Source: Pseudomonas floridensis (GTDB taxonomy: Bacteria; Pseudomonadota; Gammaproteobacteria; Pseudomonadales; Pseudomonadaceae). From it: a stretch of DNA of 42,186 nucleotides. The stretch covers positions 1 to 42,186 of the forward strand of contig NZ_MUIO01000022.1 of the NCBI RefSeq assembly GCF_002087235.1, given 5' to 3'. Below, piece after piece: positions 1 through 9,372 of this stretch. The notes beneath the pieces were generated by a model. That model had not been told where the DNA came from. It did not search any database and saw only the letters and a list, made by a program, of their open reading frames with translations. Made by a program: the position numbers and the translations under genes. Position 1 is the first letter of the stretch; the number at the start of each line of letters is the position of its first letter.

Positions 1-871
1 CCGAGAACACCGTCACCTTGTCTGCCGTGGGCGGGGTAAGTGGATAATAAGAGGTTGGTTTTGGGGCAACCCCATGCGGGGCGGGGGTCGCTCCCCCGCG
101 GGCGGGGGGAAGGGACGACGCGACAAACAAGGCCCCGCCGCGGCCCCCGAGGCCCCCCCCCAAAACCCCCCAACCGCCGATATAGCTGTACAGGTCCAGA
201 ACCCGCTTGCCTTTCACGTATGGCGCCAGACGTGCGCGGTTCATGCGGTGGTCGTAGAACCAGCCAGTCTTCTGCCCGGCCATGACCGGTGCCTCGAACT
301 GCACGCCGTTTTCTTCCAGTGCAACCCACTCGGGGACCAGGCCGAACACGGTTTCGACGTAACGGTTCAAGCCTTCGGCATCGCGGGCGGCCGAGTCGTT
401 CTTGAACAGGATGCCGCTTGGCTTGAGCACCTGAACCAGTGCGGCGATGACATCGTCCTTGTGCTGTTCCATGGTGGCCGAGGCCAGTTGCACCACCAGA
501 ATGTCGCCGAAGCGATCCACCACCAGGCCTGGCAGCAGGTCCGAATCACCGTAGACCAAGCGATAGAACGGCTTGTCGAACAGGCGATCACGCAGCGAAA
601 GCGCGACGTTCAGGCGATGCACCAGCAATGACTTGTCCAGCGGCAGCTTGATGTCGCGCGACAGCAGGCGGGCGCAGATCAGGTTATTGGGGCTCATCGC
701 CACGATACCCAGTGGTTTGCCGCCGGCGGCTTCGAGAATGGCTTGATCGCCAGCCGCAAAACCGTGAAGTGGAGTGGCCGCTACATCAATTTCATTGCTG
801 TAGACCCACAGGTGGCCGGCGCGCAGGCGACGGTCGGCGTTGGCTTTGAGGCGCAAGCTAGGCAGGGACAT
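1..871 (-). CDS. rlmI: Class I SAM-dependent 23S rRNA methyltransferase, RlmI/YccW type (partial, 3' end beyond window)
   Basis: Reading leftwards from ATG at 869-871 the protein begins MSLPSLRLKANADRRLRAGH, giving an N-terminal PUA-like domain followed by the RlmI central domain (VYGDSDLLPGLVVDRFG) and the start of a Rossmann methyltransferase domain (RVLDLYSYIGG, motif I). The family makes m5C1962 in 23S rRNA. The frame stays open to the window edge, but from about base 172 down to about base 36 the DNA is a run of G/C homopolymers translating to Gly/Pro/Ala-rich nonsense. At 1-35 family-like sequence (TADKVTV) returns. The segment is therefore probably corrupted sequence rather than a real insertion. 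A TATAAT box lies just upstream. Confidence 0.85.
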   Translation of the reverse strand, partial: MSLPSLRLKANADRRLRAGHLWVYSNEIDVAATPLHGFAAGDQAILEAAGGKPLGIVAMSPNNLICARLLSRDIKLPLDKSLLVHRLNVALSLRDRLFDKPFYRLVYGDSDLLPGLVVDRFGDILVVQLASATMEQHKDDVIAALVQVLKPSGILFKNDSAARDAEGLNRYVETVFGLVPEWVALEENGVQFEAPVMAGQKTGWFYDHRMNRARLAPYVKGKRVLDLYSYIGGWGVLGGGLGGRGGALFVASSLPPARGGATPAPHGVAPKPTSYYPLTPPTADKVTVFS

Positions 872-897
872 GACGTCGCTCCGGAAAAAAGAGCGGG

Positions 898-903
898 ATT
901 ATA
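898..903 (-). promoter_or_regulatory. -10 element (TATAAT) of the rlmI-like gene
   Basis: On the minus strand a perfect TATAAT, preceded by CGC, lies about 27 nt upstream of the rlmI-like ATG at 871. No good -35 hexamer is visible at 16-18 nt, because that stretch is taken up by the hairpin at 908-934. The call rests on the -10 match and the position. Confidence 0.45.
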
Positions 904-907
904 GCGC

Positions 908-934
908 GTCATCCCGGTTAAGCGCCGGGATGAC
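908..934 (-). terminator. Hairpin downstream of the PfpI-family gene
   Basis: GTCATCCCGG and CCGGGATGAC form a perfect 10-bp stem around a 7-nt loop, 19 nt past the stop of the PfpI-like gene. On the minus strand the stem is followed by GCGCTATAATCCCGCTC and then a T-run, so it may end transcription of that gene. It also sits directly above the -10 box of the next gene. Confidence 0.45.
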
Positions 935-952
935 GAGAATTAACACCATCGA

Positions 953-1492
953 TTACGCCGACAGGGCCTCGATCAACTTGCTGTTGAAGGCCGGAATGTC
1001 GTCGGGCTGGCGGCTGCTGATGAGCTTGCCGTCAATGACCACTTCCTGATCTACCCAGTTTGCGCCAGCGTTGACCAGATCGTCCTTGAGGGTCTTGAAG
1101 CTGGTCAGTGTCTTGCCCTTGACCAGCCCTGCCGAAATCAACAGCCAGCCGCCGTGGCAAATCACGGCCAGCGGTTTGCCGGAAGCGCTGACGTCCTTGA
1201 CGAGCTGCTGAGCATCGCTGTCGATGCGAATGGTGTCGGAGTTCTGCACGCCACCCGGCAGCACGACGCCGTCATAGTTGCTAGCGTTGGCAGACTTGAA
1301 GGTGCCGTCTACCTGAAAGTCGTCGGCGGGCTTGTCATGATTCCAGCCTTTGACCTGGCCGTCCTGGCTGGAAAGAATTTCCACAGTGGCACCGGCCTGT
1401 TCCAGGGCTTGCTTGGGACCGGTCAGTTCGACCTGTTCGAAACCGTCGGTTACAAGAATTGCGATGCGCTTGCCATTCAGTGCGTTGGACAT
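953..1492 (-). CDS. PfpI/DJ-1 family protein (YhbO-like, class I glutamine amidotransferase-like fold)
   Basis: 179 aa from ATG at 1492, chosen because a GGAGG ribosome site lies 4-8 nt upstream; a longer in-frame ATG at 1612 has none. The sequence NGKRIAILVTDGFEQVEL is the N-terminal strand of the DJ-1/PfpI fold with its conserved Glu, and AVICHGGWLLISAG is the nucleophile elbow with the catalytic Cys followed by His. Family members act as intracellular proteases, deglycases or general stress proteins; which applies here cannot be read from the sequence. The gene is divergent from the HDOD gene. Confidence 0.9.
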   Translation of the reverse strand: MSNALNGKRIAILVTDGFEQVELTGPKQALEQAGATVEILSSQDGQVKGWNHDKPADDFQVDGTFKSANASNYDGVVLPGGVQNSDTIRIDSDAQQLVKDVSASGKPLAVICHGGWLLISAGLVKGKTLTSFKTLKDDLVNAGANWVDQEVVIDGKLISSRQPDDIPAFNSKLIEALSA

Positions 1493-1676
1493 GGGGTCCT
1501 CCAGTCGAGTGCTTTGAGGGCGGCGCATTGCCAGCCTTTGTGGGGCTGCAATGACGCCGTTAACACAGTGTCCGAAGCTGGGTGTGCGGCAAAGTTCCGA
1601 GAAAATGAGCAACGAAGGTGATGGACCGTTGCCTGAGGAGGGGGCAGAATCCAGCTATGCCTTCGAGTAAATACCT

Positions 1677-2543
1677 ATGCACCCAGAGCTAACGTCCGAG
1701 CAGATCCAGCAAGCGTTGCAAGGCATCAGCGTGCCTCCGCAACCGCAGATCATGGTGGATCTGCAAATGGAACAGTACATGCCCGATCCGGATCTGGGCG
1801 TGATTGCGCGGCTGATTTCCCAGGATCCCGGGCTTTCCGGTGCCTTGTTGAAAATCGTCAATTCGCCGCATTACGGACTGTCCAACAAGATCGCTTCGAT
1901 TCAGAAGGCGGTAAATCTGCTGGGCAGTCGCACCGTCATCAACCTGATCAACGCGCAGTCGATCAAGGGTGAGATGAGCGATGAAACCATCGTGACCCTC
2001 AACCGGTTCTGGGACACGGCTCAGGATGTCGCCATGACCAGCCTTACGCTGGCCAAGCGTATCGGCTCGCAAACCGTGGATGAGTCCTATGCGCTGGGCC
2101 TGTTTCACGATTGCGGCATTCCGCTGATGATCAAGCGTTTCCCGGATTACATGACGGTGCTGGAAAGTGCTTACGCCAACGCCGGTCCTGAATGCCGAGT
2201 GGTGGATACGGAGAATGAGGCGTTCGACACCAATCATTCGGTGGTCGGTTATTACACCGCCAAATCGTGGCGCTTGCCCGAACATGTCACCGAAGCCATC
2301 GCCAATCATCACAATGCGCTGGCGATCTTTCAGGATGATTCCAGTCGCAACGCGCAACTCAAGAACCTGCTGGCACCGTTGAAGATGGCTGAACATATTT
2401 GCCAGTCCTATCACGTGCTCGGCAATCAGGACGAAGATCACGAGTGGGAAGCCATCGGCGCGCTGGTGCTGGACTACGTGGGTCTGTCCGAATATGACTT
2501 TGAATACCTGAGGGAAAGCATTCGCGAGCTGGGTGCACGCTGA
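1677..2543 (+). CDS. HDOD domain protein
   Basis: 288 aa. Residues ~18-215 form an HDOD domain: PPQPQIMVDLQ, the LLKIVNSPHYGLSNKIASIQKAVNLLG-type core (given in part), and an HD pair at 144-145 (GLFHDCGIP). There is no attached GGDEF, EAL or receiver domain, and no signal peptide. HDOD proteins usually act as non-enzymatic signalling scaffolds linked to motility, stress or c-di-GMP; the specific role here is unknown. The ribosome site is weak (CGAGTAAATACCT before ATG). mutM follows after 45 nt and may be co-transcribed. Confidence 0.88.
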   Translation: MHPELTSEQIQQALQGISVPPQPQIMVDLQMEQYMPDPDLGVIARLISQDPGLSGALLKIVNSPHYGLSNKIASIQKAVNLLGSRTVINLINAQSIKGEMSDETIVTLNRFWDTAQDVAMTSLTLAKRIGSQTVDESYALGLFHDCGIPLMIKRFPDYMTVLESAYANAGPECRVVDTENEAFDTNHSVVGYYTAKSWRLPEHVTEAIANHHNALAIFQDDSSRNAQLKNLLAPLKMAEHICQSYHVLGNQDEDHEWEAIGALVLDYVGLSEYDFEYLRESIRELGAR

Positions 2544-2588
2544 CGCAGCGCGTCGCCCGCATCCCCTTTCCGCACGACCGAGTTATCC

Positions 2589-3401
2589 ATGCCTGAACTA
2601 CCTGAAGTCGAAACCACCCGGCGCGGCATTGCCCCCCACCTTGAAGGGCAACGCGTCAGTCGTGTGATTGTGCGCGACAGCCGCCTGCGCTGGCCCATTC
2701 CCGAAGACCTCGATATCCGCCTGTCTGGGCAGCGTATCGTGCAGGTCAATCGTCGCGCGAAGTACCTGTTGATCGAGGCCGAAGTCGGCACGCTCATCAG
2801 CCACCTGGGCATGTCGGGCAATCTGCGTCTGGTCGAAGCCGGACTGCCCGCGCTCAAGCATGAGCATGTGGATATCGAGCTGGAGTCGGGACTGGCGTTG
2901 CGTTACACCGATCCAAGGCGTTTCGGCGCGATGCTCTGGAGTCTTGATCCACATGCGCATGAACTGCTGATTCGCCTCGGCCCAGAGCCGCTGACGGACT
3001 TGTTCGACGGCGAGCGGCTTTACGAGCGGTCCCGAGGCAAGTCGATTGCGGTAAAGCCTTTCATTATGGACAACGCGGTGGTCGTTGGCGTGGGCAATAT
3101 CTACGCGACCGAAGCGCTATTCGCTGCAGGCATCGATCCGCGCCGTGAAGCCAAGAGTATTTCCCGAGCGCGCTATCTGAAGCTGGCCATCGAGATCAAA
3201 CGTATTCTGACCTATGCCATCGAGCGTGGCGGCACAACGCTTCGCGACTTCATCGGTGGCGATGGCAAGCCCGGTTATTTTCAACAGGAATTATTCGTCT
3301 ACGGACGCGGCGACCAGCCGTGCAAGGTGTGCGGCACTGCATTGCGCGAGATCAAACTGGGCCAGCGTGCCAGCGTGTACTGTCCCAAGTGCCAGCGCTG
3401 A
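2589..3401 (+). CDS. mutM: Formamidopyrimidine-DNA glycosylase (Fpg/MutM)
   Basis: 270 aa, the usual family length. The bifunctional glycosylase/AP lyase removes 8-oxoguanine and formamidopyrimidines from DNA. The N-terminus MPELPEVET carries the catalytic Pro2 (Schiff base) and Glu3; Lys58 sits in [15 protein letters not shown] and the helix-two-turn-helix [12 protein letters not shown] are present. The C-terminal zinc finger is complete, with Cys245, Cys248, Cys265 and Cys268. It lies 45 nt behind the HDOD gene. Confidence 0.98.
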   Translation: MPELPEVETTRRGIAPHLEGQRVSRVIVRDSRLRWPIPEDLDIRLSGQRIVQVNRRAKYLLIEAEVGTLISHLGMSGNLRLVEAGLPALKHEHVDIELESGLALRYTDPRRFGAMLWSLDPHAHELLIRLGPEPLTDLFDGERLYERSRGKSIAVKPFIMDNAVVVGVGNIYATEALFAAGIDPRREAKSISRARYLKLAIEIKRILTYAIERGGTTLRDFIGGDGKPGYFQQELFVYGRGDQPCKVCGTALREIKLGQRASVYCPKCQR

Positions 3402-3436
3402 GGCGGGGGAGCAGGGTTTTGAAACATCAGGGCCAC

Positions 3437-3464
3437 TTGCTTAACCCCCATCGCTGTTTATAGT
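3437..3464 (+). promoter_or_regulatory. Sigma-70 promoter for the 112-aa exported protein
   Basis: TTGCTT at 3437-3442 and TATAGT at 3459-3464 are separated by 16 nt. Transcription would start near 3471, about 33 nt before the ATG at 3504. An imperfect inverted repeat (CCCATCGCT / AGTGATGGG) overlaps the -10 region and could be an operator. Confidence 0.5.
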
Positions 3465-3503
3465 GATGGGCATTACCTCACGCCACGCCTGAAGGACCAC
3501 GCT

Positions 3504-3842
3504 ATGAGCCCGTTTCGTATTCTCGCTGCCATGCTGGCGCTGTTGTTGGGTTTGCAGGCTGCGCCTGTCATTGCAGCGGACATTCCCGCAGGCAGCGGCG
3601 ATCCGGTCTACACCATCCAGAACCCGCCCGTGTTTGCCATGGTTGGCGATCTGCTGATTGCCCGGCCTCTGCTGATTGCGGCAACCGTCATCGGCACGGG
3701 TCTATTCGTGATCGCCGCTCCCTTCGCCGCAGCAGGCGGCAATTTCAAGGCAACCGCCAAGGCGCTGGTGGTCGACCCGGGCAAGTCGGCTTTCGTGCGG
3801 TGTCTGGGGTGTACGGGTGACGGTTACGGCAAGCAGGAATAA
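3504..3842 (+). CDS. Small exported or membrane protein of unknown function
   Basis: 112 aa. Residues 1-25 form a typical signal peptide ([20 protein letters not shown], then VIAADIP, cleavage near AxA-D). The mature part has one more hydrophobic stretch at ~49-76 ([20 protein letters not shown]), with alanine- and glycine-rich residues after it, and ends with [11 protein letters not shown], a CxxC pair. I recognise it as a conserved Pseudomonas hypothetical but know no function. It has its own predicted promoter and is convergent with the ferredoxin gene 12 nt downstream. Confidence 0.75.
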   Translation: MSPFRILAAMLALLLGLQAAPVIAADIPAGSGDPVYTIQNPPVFAMVGDLLIARPLLIAATVIGTGLFVIAAPFAAAGGNFKATAKALVVDPGKSAFVRCLGCTGDGYGKQE

Positions 3843-3854
3843 GGCAAGCCGGTA

Positions 3855-4169
<315 letters not shown>

Positions 4170-4207
4170 TTAGGCCTCGGCTTGCACCTGCACGTTCCAG
4201 TGTTGTA

Positions 4208-4774
<567 letters not shown>

Positions 4775-4856
4775 TCATATTGCGCCGATTATCGGCCATC
4801 TTTCGCCCAAAATCCCGTGTTTACAGGGCTGCCGATCACTTTGAAAAATGGTGTGA

Positions 4857-6284
4857 TCAACGCAAAAAGAGTTTATAGACCCAGCGCTGGATCGCACGGC
4901 CGTATGGCGGATAAATCAGACGTGCTGCGTTGAAGCGCTGTTTGATGAACACCGCTCTGGCATGGCTGAAGGTCATGAAGCCTTCGCGTCCGTGATAATG
5001 CCCCATGCCCGAGGCACCGACACCGCCGAACGGCAGATCGTCCTGAGCCGCATGCATCAGCGTGTCATTGAGCGATACGCCGCCGGAATGAGTGCGCTCC
5101 AGCACGCGTTGCTGTTCGGCCTTGTCATAACCGAAGTAATACAGCGCCAGCGGGCGAGGGCGCTGGTTGACGTAGGCATATGCGTCCTCGATCCGCTGAT
5201 AAGGCACCACGGGCAGCAATGGCCCGAAGATCTCGTCCTGCATGACCAGCATGTCGTCGCTGACATTGAGCAGCACGCTGAACGGCATTCGTCGTTCCTG
5301 ACCATGCTCATACAGCGGTATCACGGTCGCGCCTCTGCTGATGGCGTCGTCCTGGTAGCGGGTCAGCCGGGCGAATTGACGCTCATTGATAATTGCGGTG
5401 TAGTCCGGGTTATCAGCCAGTATGGGATAAAGCCGTCTGACCGCCTGCTTATAGGCATCGACGAACCCGGCCAGCCGATCTTGCGGTACCAAGACGTAAT
5501 CGGGCGCAATGCAGGTCTGGCCGGCGTTCAGCGTCTTGCCGAATGCGATGCGTTCAGCGGCGTCTGTCAGAGGCACGTCTCTGGACACGATGGCCGGTGA
5601 CTTGCCGCCCAATTCCAGGGTGAGCGGCGTCAGGTTTTCCGCTGCCGCACGCATTACATGTTTGCCGATACTCGTCGCGCCGGTGAAGAGCAGGTGGTTG
5701 AACGGTAAACGCGAGAAGGCCATGCCGACCTCGGCTTCACCCAGCACGACTGTGACCAGATCTTCCGGGAACGTCTGGGCGAACAGGCGCTTGAGCAGCG
5801 CGCCGGTGGTCGGTGTCGATTCACTGAGCTTGAGCATCACCCGATTACCCGCCGCCAGCGCGCCGGTCAGCGGACCGATGGCCAGAAAAAGCGGGTAGTT
5901 CCACGGCACGATGATGCCAATCACGCCCAGCGGCTGATAGACGACCTTGGCCGATGCCGGCTGAAAGACCACGCCGACGCGACGTGAAGAGGGTTTCATC
6001 CAGCGTTTCAGGTGCTTGCGCGCATCGCGGATACCCAACAGGCTCGGCAGCAACTCTGCCAGCAGCGTTTCATCCGCACTGCGATGGCCGAAATCCTGAT
6101 CGATGGCATCAATCAGCGCCTGGCGGTTGTCGCTGATCAGACAGCCCAGATGCTTGAGCCACTGCAGACGTTGCGCCGCGCACGGCATGGGATTGCCGAC
6201 AAAGGCCGCCTGCTGCGCGGCAAAAGCGGCCTTGATGGACTGCAGCGCCTGTTCGTCCTGATGACCGTCGTGTTCCGCCAGCAT
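4857..6284 (-). CDS. calB: Coniferyl aldehyde dehydrogenase
   Basis: 475 aa NAD(P)-dependent aldehyde dehydrogenase. IIVPWNYPLF with Asn129, Glu224 in LELGGKSP and the nucleophile Cys258 in GQTCIAPDY are all present; the TCIAPDYVLV context and the C-terminal FGGVGASGMGHYHG motif are typical of the coniferyl-aldehyde/YwdH subgroup. It oxidises aromatic or long-chain aldehydes to acids; the true substrate is inferred. It is transcribed divergently from a TetR regulator, with a promoter and candidate operator between them. No clear Shine-Dalgarno is seen before the ATG. Confidence 0.88.
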   Translation of the reverse strand: MLAEHDGHQDEQALQSIKAAFAAQQAAFVGNPMPCAAQRLQWLKHLGCLISDNRQALIDAIDQDFGHRSADETLLAELLPSLLGIRDARKHLKRWMKPSSRRVGVVFQPASAKVVYQPLGVIGIIVPWNYPLFLAIGPLTGALAAGNRVMLKLSESTPTTGALLKRLFAQTFPEDLVTVVLGEAEVGMAFSRLPFNHLLFTGATSIGKHVMRAAAENLTPLTLELGGKSPAIVSRDVPLTDAAERIAFGKTLNAGQTCIAPDYVLVPQDRLAGFVDAYKQAVRRLYPILADNPDYTAIINERQFARLTRYQDDAISRGATVIPLYEHGQERRMPFSVLLNVSDDMLVMQDEIFGPLLPVVPYQRIEDAYAYVNQRPRPLALYYFGYDKAEQQRVLERTHSGGVSLNDTLMHAAQDDLPFGGVGASGMGHYHGREGFMTFSHARAVFIKQRFNAARLIYPPYGRAIQRWVYKLFLR

Positions 6285-6315
6285 GAAGTCGTCCGATGAA
6301 TGAAAGGGTGAGCTG

Positions 6316-6344
6316 TGTGTAGAGTTATTGCTCTATAAAGTCAA
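6316..6344 (-). promoter_or_regulatory. Promoter of the aldehyde dehydrogenase gene
   Basis: On the minus strand TTGACT (6344-6339) and TACACA (6321-6316) are 17 nt apart, placing the start near 6308 and giving a leader of about 24 nt. The -35 is near consensus; the -10 is weak, as expected for a regulated promoter. Confidence 0.45.
6320..6335. promoter_or_regulatory. Candidate TetR-type operator palindrome
   Basis: TAGAG-TTATTG-CTCTA is a perfect inverted repeat with 5-bp arms and a 6-nt centre. It lies between the -35 and -10 elements of the aldehyde dehydrogenase promoter and about 120 nt upstream of the TetR-family gene. Bound repressor would block RNA polymerase directly. The assignment is inferred from position and symmetry only. 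Confidence 0.4.
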
Positions 6345-6452
6345 CATCAGACACCACCACCCGTCTCCCTCGGGCGTGTCCTGTGTCCGCAGATGATGTG
6401 CTTGCGCTACTATCGCCCGCATCCCATCAGTATTCGAGCGGTTCAGGCAAGC

Positions 6453-7115
6453 ATGGCACCACGCACCAAAACCCGTGAACGTATCGTGCAAGTCAGCCTG
6501 GAGCTGTTCAATCAGCAGGGCGAGCGCAATATCACGACCAATCACATTGCAGCTCACATGGGCATCTCGCCGGGCAATCTCTACTATCACTTCCCCAACA
6601 AGCAGGCGATCATCGCCGAGTTGTTCGGTGAGTACGAAGCGCTAGTGAAGAGCTTTTTGATCCCCACGCAGCATCGGCTACCGACCATCGAAGACAAGCG
6701 CGATTTTTTTCTGGCGATAATCGACGGTATGTGGCGCTATCGTTTTCTGCACCGCGATCTGGAGCATCTGCTCAGCGCCGATCCCGAATTGGCTGCGCGC
6801 TATCGGGTGTTTTCCCAGCGTTGTCTGGTTCAGGCGATGGCGATTTACCGGGGATTCATCGACGCGGGCATTCTGCAGATGAATGAATCGCAGATCGAGT
6901 GGACCAGCCTCAATACTTGGATCGTCCTCACATCCTGGGTGCGTTTTCTGTGCACCGCGCGCGAAAATTCCGAGCAGTTGAACGAAGACGCGATTCGACG
7001 TGGCGTGTATCAAGTGCTTATGCTCGAATCAGGTTTCATCGCGCCACAGGCTCGGCAAGCGTTCGACGCCCTGTGTCAGGCGTTTCATGCGCCCCTGCAC
7101 AAGGTGCTGATATGA
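6453..7115 (+). CDS. TetR family transcriptional regulator
   Basis: 220 aa from ATG at 6453 (MAPRTKTRERIVQVSLELF); an in-frame ATG at 6393 would add 20 residues unlike the family. The N-terminal helix-turn-helix is TTNHIAAHMGISPGNLYYHF at ~30-49, a classic TetR recognition helix. The remaining ~165 residues match the all-helical ligand-binding part (TetR_C-like) with tryptophan-rich stretches. It is divergent from the aldehyde dehydrogenase gene, so that gene is its likely target. Confidence 0.92.
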   Translation: MAPRTKTRERIVQVSLELFNQQGERNITTNHIAAHMGISPGNLYYHFPNKQAIIAELFGEYEALVKSFLIPTQHRLPTIEDKRDFFLAIIDGMWRYRFLHRDLEHLLSADPELAARYRVFSQRCLVQAMAIYRGFIDAGILQMNESQIEWTSLNTWIVLTSWVRFLCTARENSEQLNEDAIRRGVYQVLMLESGFIAPQARQAFDALCQAFHAPLHKVLI

Positions 7116-7166
7116 CGGCAGCGCGAAGCGCCTGATTCCAAGGTTTTCTGTTACAGGAGAATGTCC

Positions 7167-8024
7167 ATGTCCATTGCGCAACTGATCGGCCCTGAACAGC
7201 TGGCGGCACGTCAGCAAAAACCGGGGCTGGTAATTTTCGATTGCAGGTTTTCTCTGGAAGACCCTGATTACGGGCAACGCAGTTATGCACAGGGGCACAT
7301 CGAGGGTGCGTGGTTCGCCGACTTGAATCGTGACCTGAGCGGGCCAGTCGTCAAAGGCAAGACCGGTCGCCATCCGTTGCCGGATTCCGGAACGCTGGTG
7401 GAGCGCCTTCAGGCATGGGGCGTCAGCAATGACAGCGATATCGTACTGTATGACGACGGTCCCGGCATATATGCCGCGCGCGCCTGGTGGCTGCTGGCTT
7501 GGCTGGGCAAGCGAGAGGGCGTGTACCTGCTCGACGGTGGTCTGAAAGCCTGGCATGCGGCGGGTTTGCCACTGAGTCTGGATGCGCCGGGCAGCGAGCG
7601 GGGGGATTTCAGTGGTGAGCCAGACATGTCGCTGGTGCTCAGCGCGAGCCGTCTGCACGGGCGCCTCGGTCGTCCGGAAATGACCTTGATCGACGCGCGC
7701 GCCGAGGCGCGTTTTCGAGGGGAGGTCGAGCCTATCGACCCGGTTGCCGGGCACATTCCCGGCGCCCAGTGTGCGGCGTTCAACGAGAATCTTGGCCCGG
7801 ACGGACGTTTTCTGCCGCCCGAGCAGCTCAAGCTGCGCTTTGCCGAAAAATTGCAGGGCCGTCCGCCGGAAAACCTGGTCGCTTATTGCGGCTCGGGCGT
7901 CACTGCCTGCCACAACCTGTTCGCGCTGTGCCTGGCCGGTTATCCGCTGGGCACGCTATATGCCGGGTCGTGGAGCGAATGGATCACCGATCCTGCGCGT
8001 GAGATCGCCACGGGCGCAGGATGA
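7167..8024 (+). CDS. sseA: 3-mercaptopyruvate sulfurtransferase (tandem rhodanese)
   Basis: 285 aa from ATG at 7167, which sits 6 nt after AGGAGA; the ATG at 7161 directly abuts that site and is less likely. Two rhodanese domains occupy ~5-135 (inactive, with DGGLKAW) and ~155-280. The active-site loop Cys241-Gly-Ser-Gly-Val-Thr is the mercaptopyruvate-sulfurtransferase type rather than the CRKGVT of thiosulfate rhodaneses. It transfers sulfur from 3-mercaptopyruvate to cyanide or thiols. It runs with the TetR gene, 51 nt apart. Confidence 0.92.
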   Translation: MSIAQLIGPEQLAARQQKPGLVIFDCRFSLEDPDYGQRSYAQGHIEGAWFADLNRDLSGPVVKGKTGRHPLPDSGTLVERLQAWGVSNDSDIVLYDDGPGIYAARAWWLLAWLGKREGVYLLDGGLKAWHAAGLPLSLDAPGSERGDFSGEPDMSLVLSASRLHGRLGRPEMTLIDARAEARFRGEVEPIDPVAGHIPGAQCAAFNENLGPDGRFLPPEQLKLRFAEKLQGRPPENLVAYCGSGVTACHNLFALCLAGYPLGTLYAGSWSEWITDPAREIATGAG

Positions 8025-8031
8025 TCCTGCG

Positions 8032-9078
8032 TCAGTTCACGTAAGGATTGTCGCGTTCGTGGGCAATGCTGAGCCACAAAGGAATGCGTCGCTCCAGGTA
8101 ATAGCCGGGATTGCGCAGCGAACCGTCGACGAAGCCGACATGCCCGCCTTTGGCCTGCAGCTCGAATTCGGTGCAGGCCGATAATTCCTGTGGCTCTGGC
8201 AGGCTGTGCGCGAACACGAAAGGGTCGTCGACGGACTGGATGATCAGCGTCGGCGTCTGAATCTGGCCCAGGTAATAGCGGCTCGAGGCCTTGCGGTAAT
8301 AATCCTCGGCATCGGTAAAGCCGTGCAGCGGTGCCGTCACGCGGCCATCGAAGTCCCAGAACGTACGCATGTTTTCCAGCGAGCCCAGCGCCGCGAGTTC
8401 AGCCAGACCTTCACTGATGCCTTCGTTCTGAAAGCGGTTCTGCTTGTCGCGAATGTAGGCCAGCATCTCGCGCATGAAGTGACGCTGATAGACCTTGGAG
8501 AATCCCTGGCCGATACGGTTGGCGCATTCGTCCAGCCGGAACGGCACGGAAACGGCCACTGCGCCCAGTAACTGACTGTCGGTGCCTGATTCGCCCAGAT
8601 ACTTGAGCAGCACGTTGCCGCCCAGCGAGTAACCTACCGCATACAGCGGCGCGAGCGGACGCAGCGACCGCAGATGCGCGATGACCTCGGCCAGATCTTC
8701 GCTCGCGCCGGAGTGGTAACTGCGCGACAGCAGATTCGGCCCCCCCGAACAACCCCGCCAGTTCAGCGCCACACTGGCCCAGCCCTGCGCCGCCAGTGCT
8801 TTCTGCAGGCCTGCGACATAAGGTGAGTTCGACGACCCCGTCAGACCGTGCAGTACCAGCACCAGCGGTGCATCGACCTGATGCGGGCCATGCCAGTCCA
8901 TGTCGAGAAAATCACCGTCCTCCAGCCACATCCGTTCACGCGTGCGCGCCAGCAGCGTTCGCTTGCGCCATAACGGCCCCCACAATGTCTGCAAGTGTGG
9001 GTTGCCCAGGCCGGACGCCGGAACGAAAGGGGATACATGAAAAACCGGGGTGTGGCTGGTAGGCACAGTCTTGCTCAT
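8032..9078 (-). CDS. Alpha/beta hydrolase, YheT family
   Basis: 348 aa. SGLGNPHLQTLWGPLWR is the YheT N-terminal signature (AB_hydrolase_4 family). LVLVLHGLTGSSNSPY gives the oxyanion strand, GYSLGGNVLLKYLG the nucleophile elbow Ser, and QAKGGHVGFVDG the catalytic His. These are putative esterases/carboxylesterases with unknown natural substrate. It is convergent with sseA with only 7 nt between the stops. Confidence 0.92.
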   Translation of the reverse strand: MSKTVPTSHTPVFHVSPFVPASGLGNPHLQTLWGPLWRKRTLLARTRERMWLEDGDFLDMDWHGPHQVDAPLVLVLHGLTGSSNSPYVAGLQKALAAQGWASVALNWRGCSGGPNLLSRSYHSGASEDLAEVIAHLRSLRPLAPLYAVGYSLGGNVLLKYLGESGTDSQLLGAVAVSVPFRLDECANRIGQGFSKVYQRHFMREMLAYIRDKQNRFQNEGISEGLAELAALGSLENMRTFWDFDGRVTAPLHGFTDAEDYYRKASSRYYLGQIQTPTLIIQSVDDPFVFAHSLPEPQELSACTEFELQAKGGHVGFVDGSLRNPGYYLERRIPLWLSIAHERDNPYVN

Positions 9079-9372
9079 CGATGAATTGAGTGGCTGACAG
9101 CTCGTACGTTGCCACTAAGTGGAACGGGATGTAAGAGGGTTTGGGTCGAGCGGTTGGATGATAGCGCCTTGGAATGATGTGAGATTAGCCTGTCACACGT
9201 CGCAGTGCGCCTGAATGCCGCAGCCACTGGCGGGCGCTGCTGATGCTTGCTCGCTGATGTGCGGTCGCCAGATCCGGGCTTACCTTTTCAGGCAGAGTCG
9301 CCCGGATCCGGGATTGAATATGTCCACAGAGACCTGCGTTGTCATCACATTGATGACGACGCAGGAAAACCC
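9079..9372. other. Intergenic region between rsmD and yheT
   Basis: No convincing gene. Overlapping short frames of 60-67 codons on both strands have no ribosome site and resemble nothing known to me. The stretch holds a CCCGGATCCGGG palindrome near 9301 and the stem-loop at 9334-9364. Confidence 0.5.
9334..9364 (-). terminator. Stem-loop downstream of rsmD
   Basis: CTGCGTTGTCATC pairs with GATGACGACGCAG (13 bp with one G-T type mismatch) around ACATT, 8 nt beyond the rsmD stop. No T-tract follows on the minus strand, so it may be an mRNA 3'-stabilising hairpin rather than an intrinsic terminator. Confidence 0.4.

Noticed and set aside
74..631. 185-codon plus-strand frame near the window start
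   Set aside because: Antisense to the rlmI-like gene, and its first part lies in the apparently corrupted DNA.
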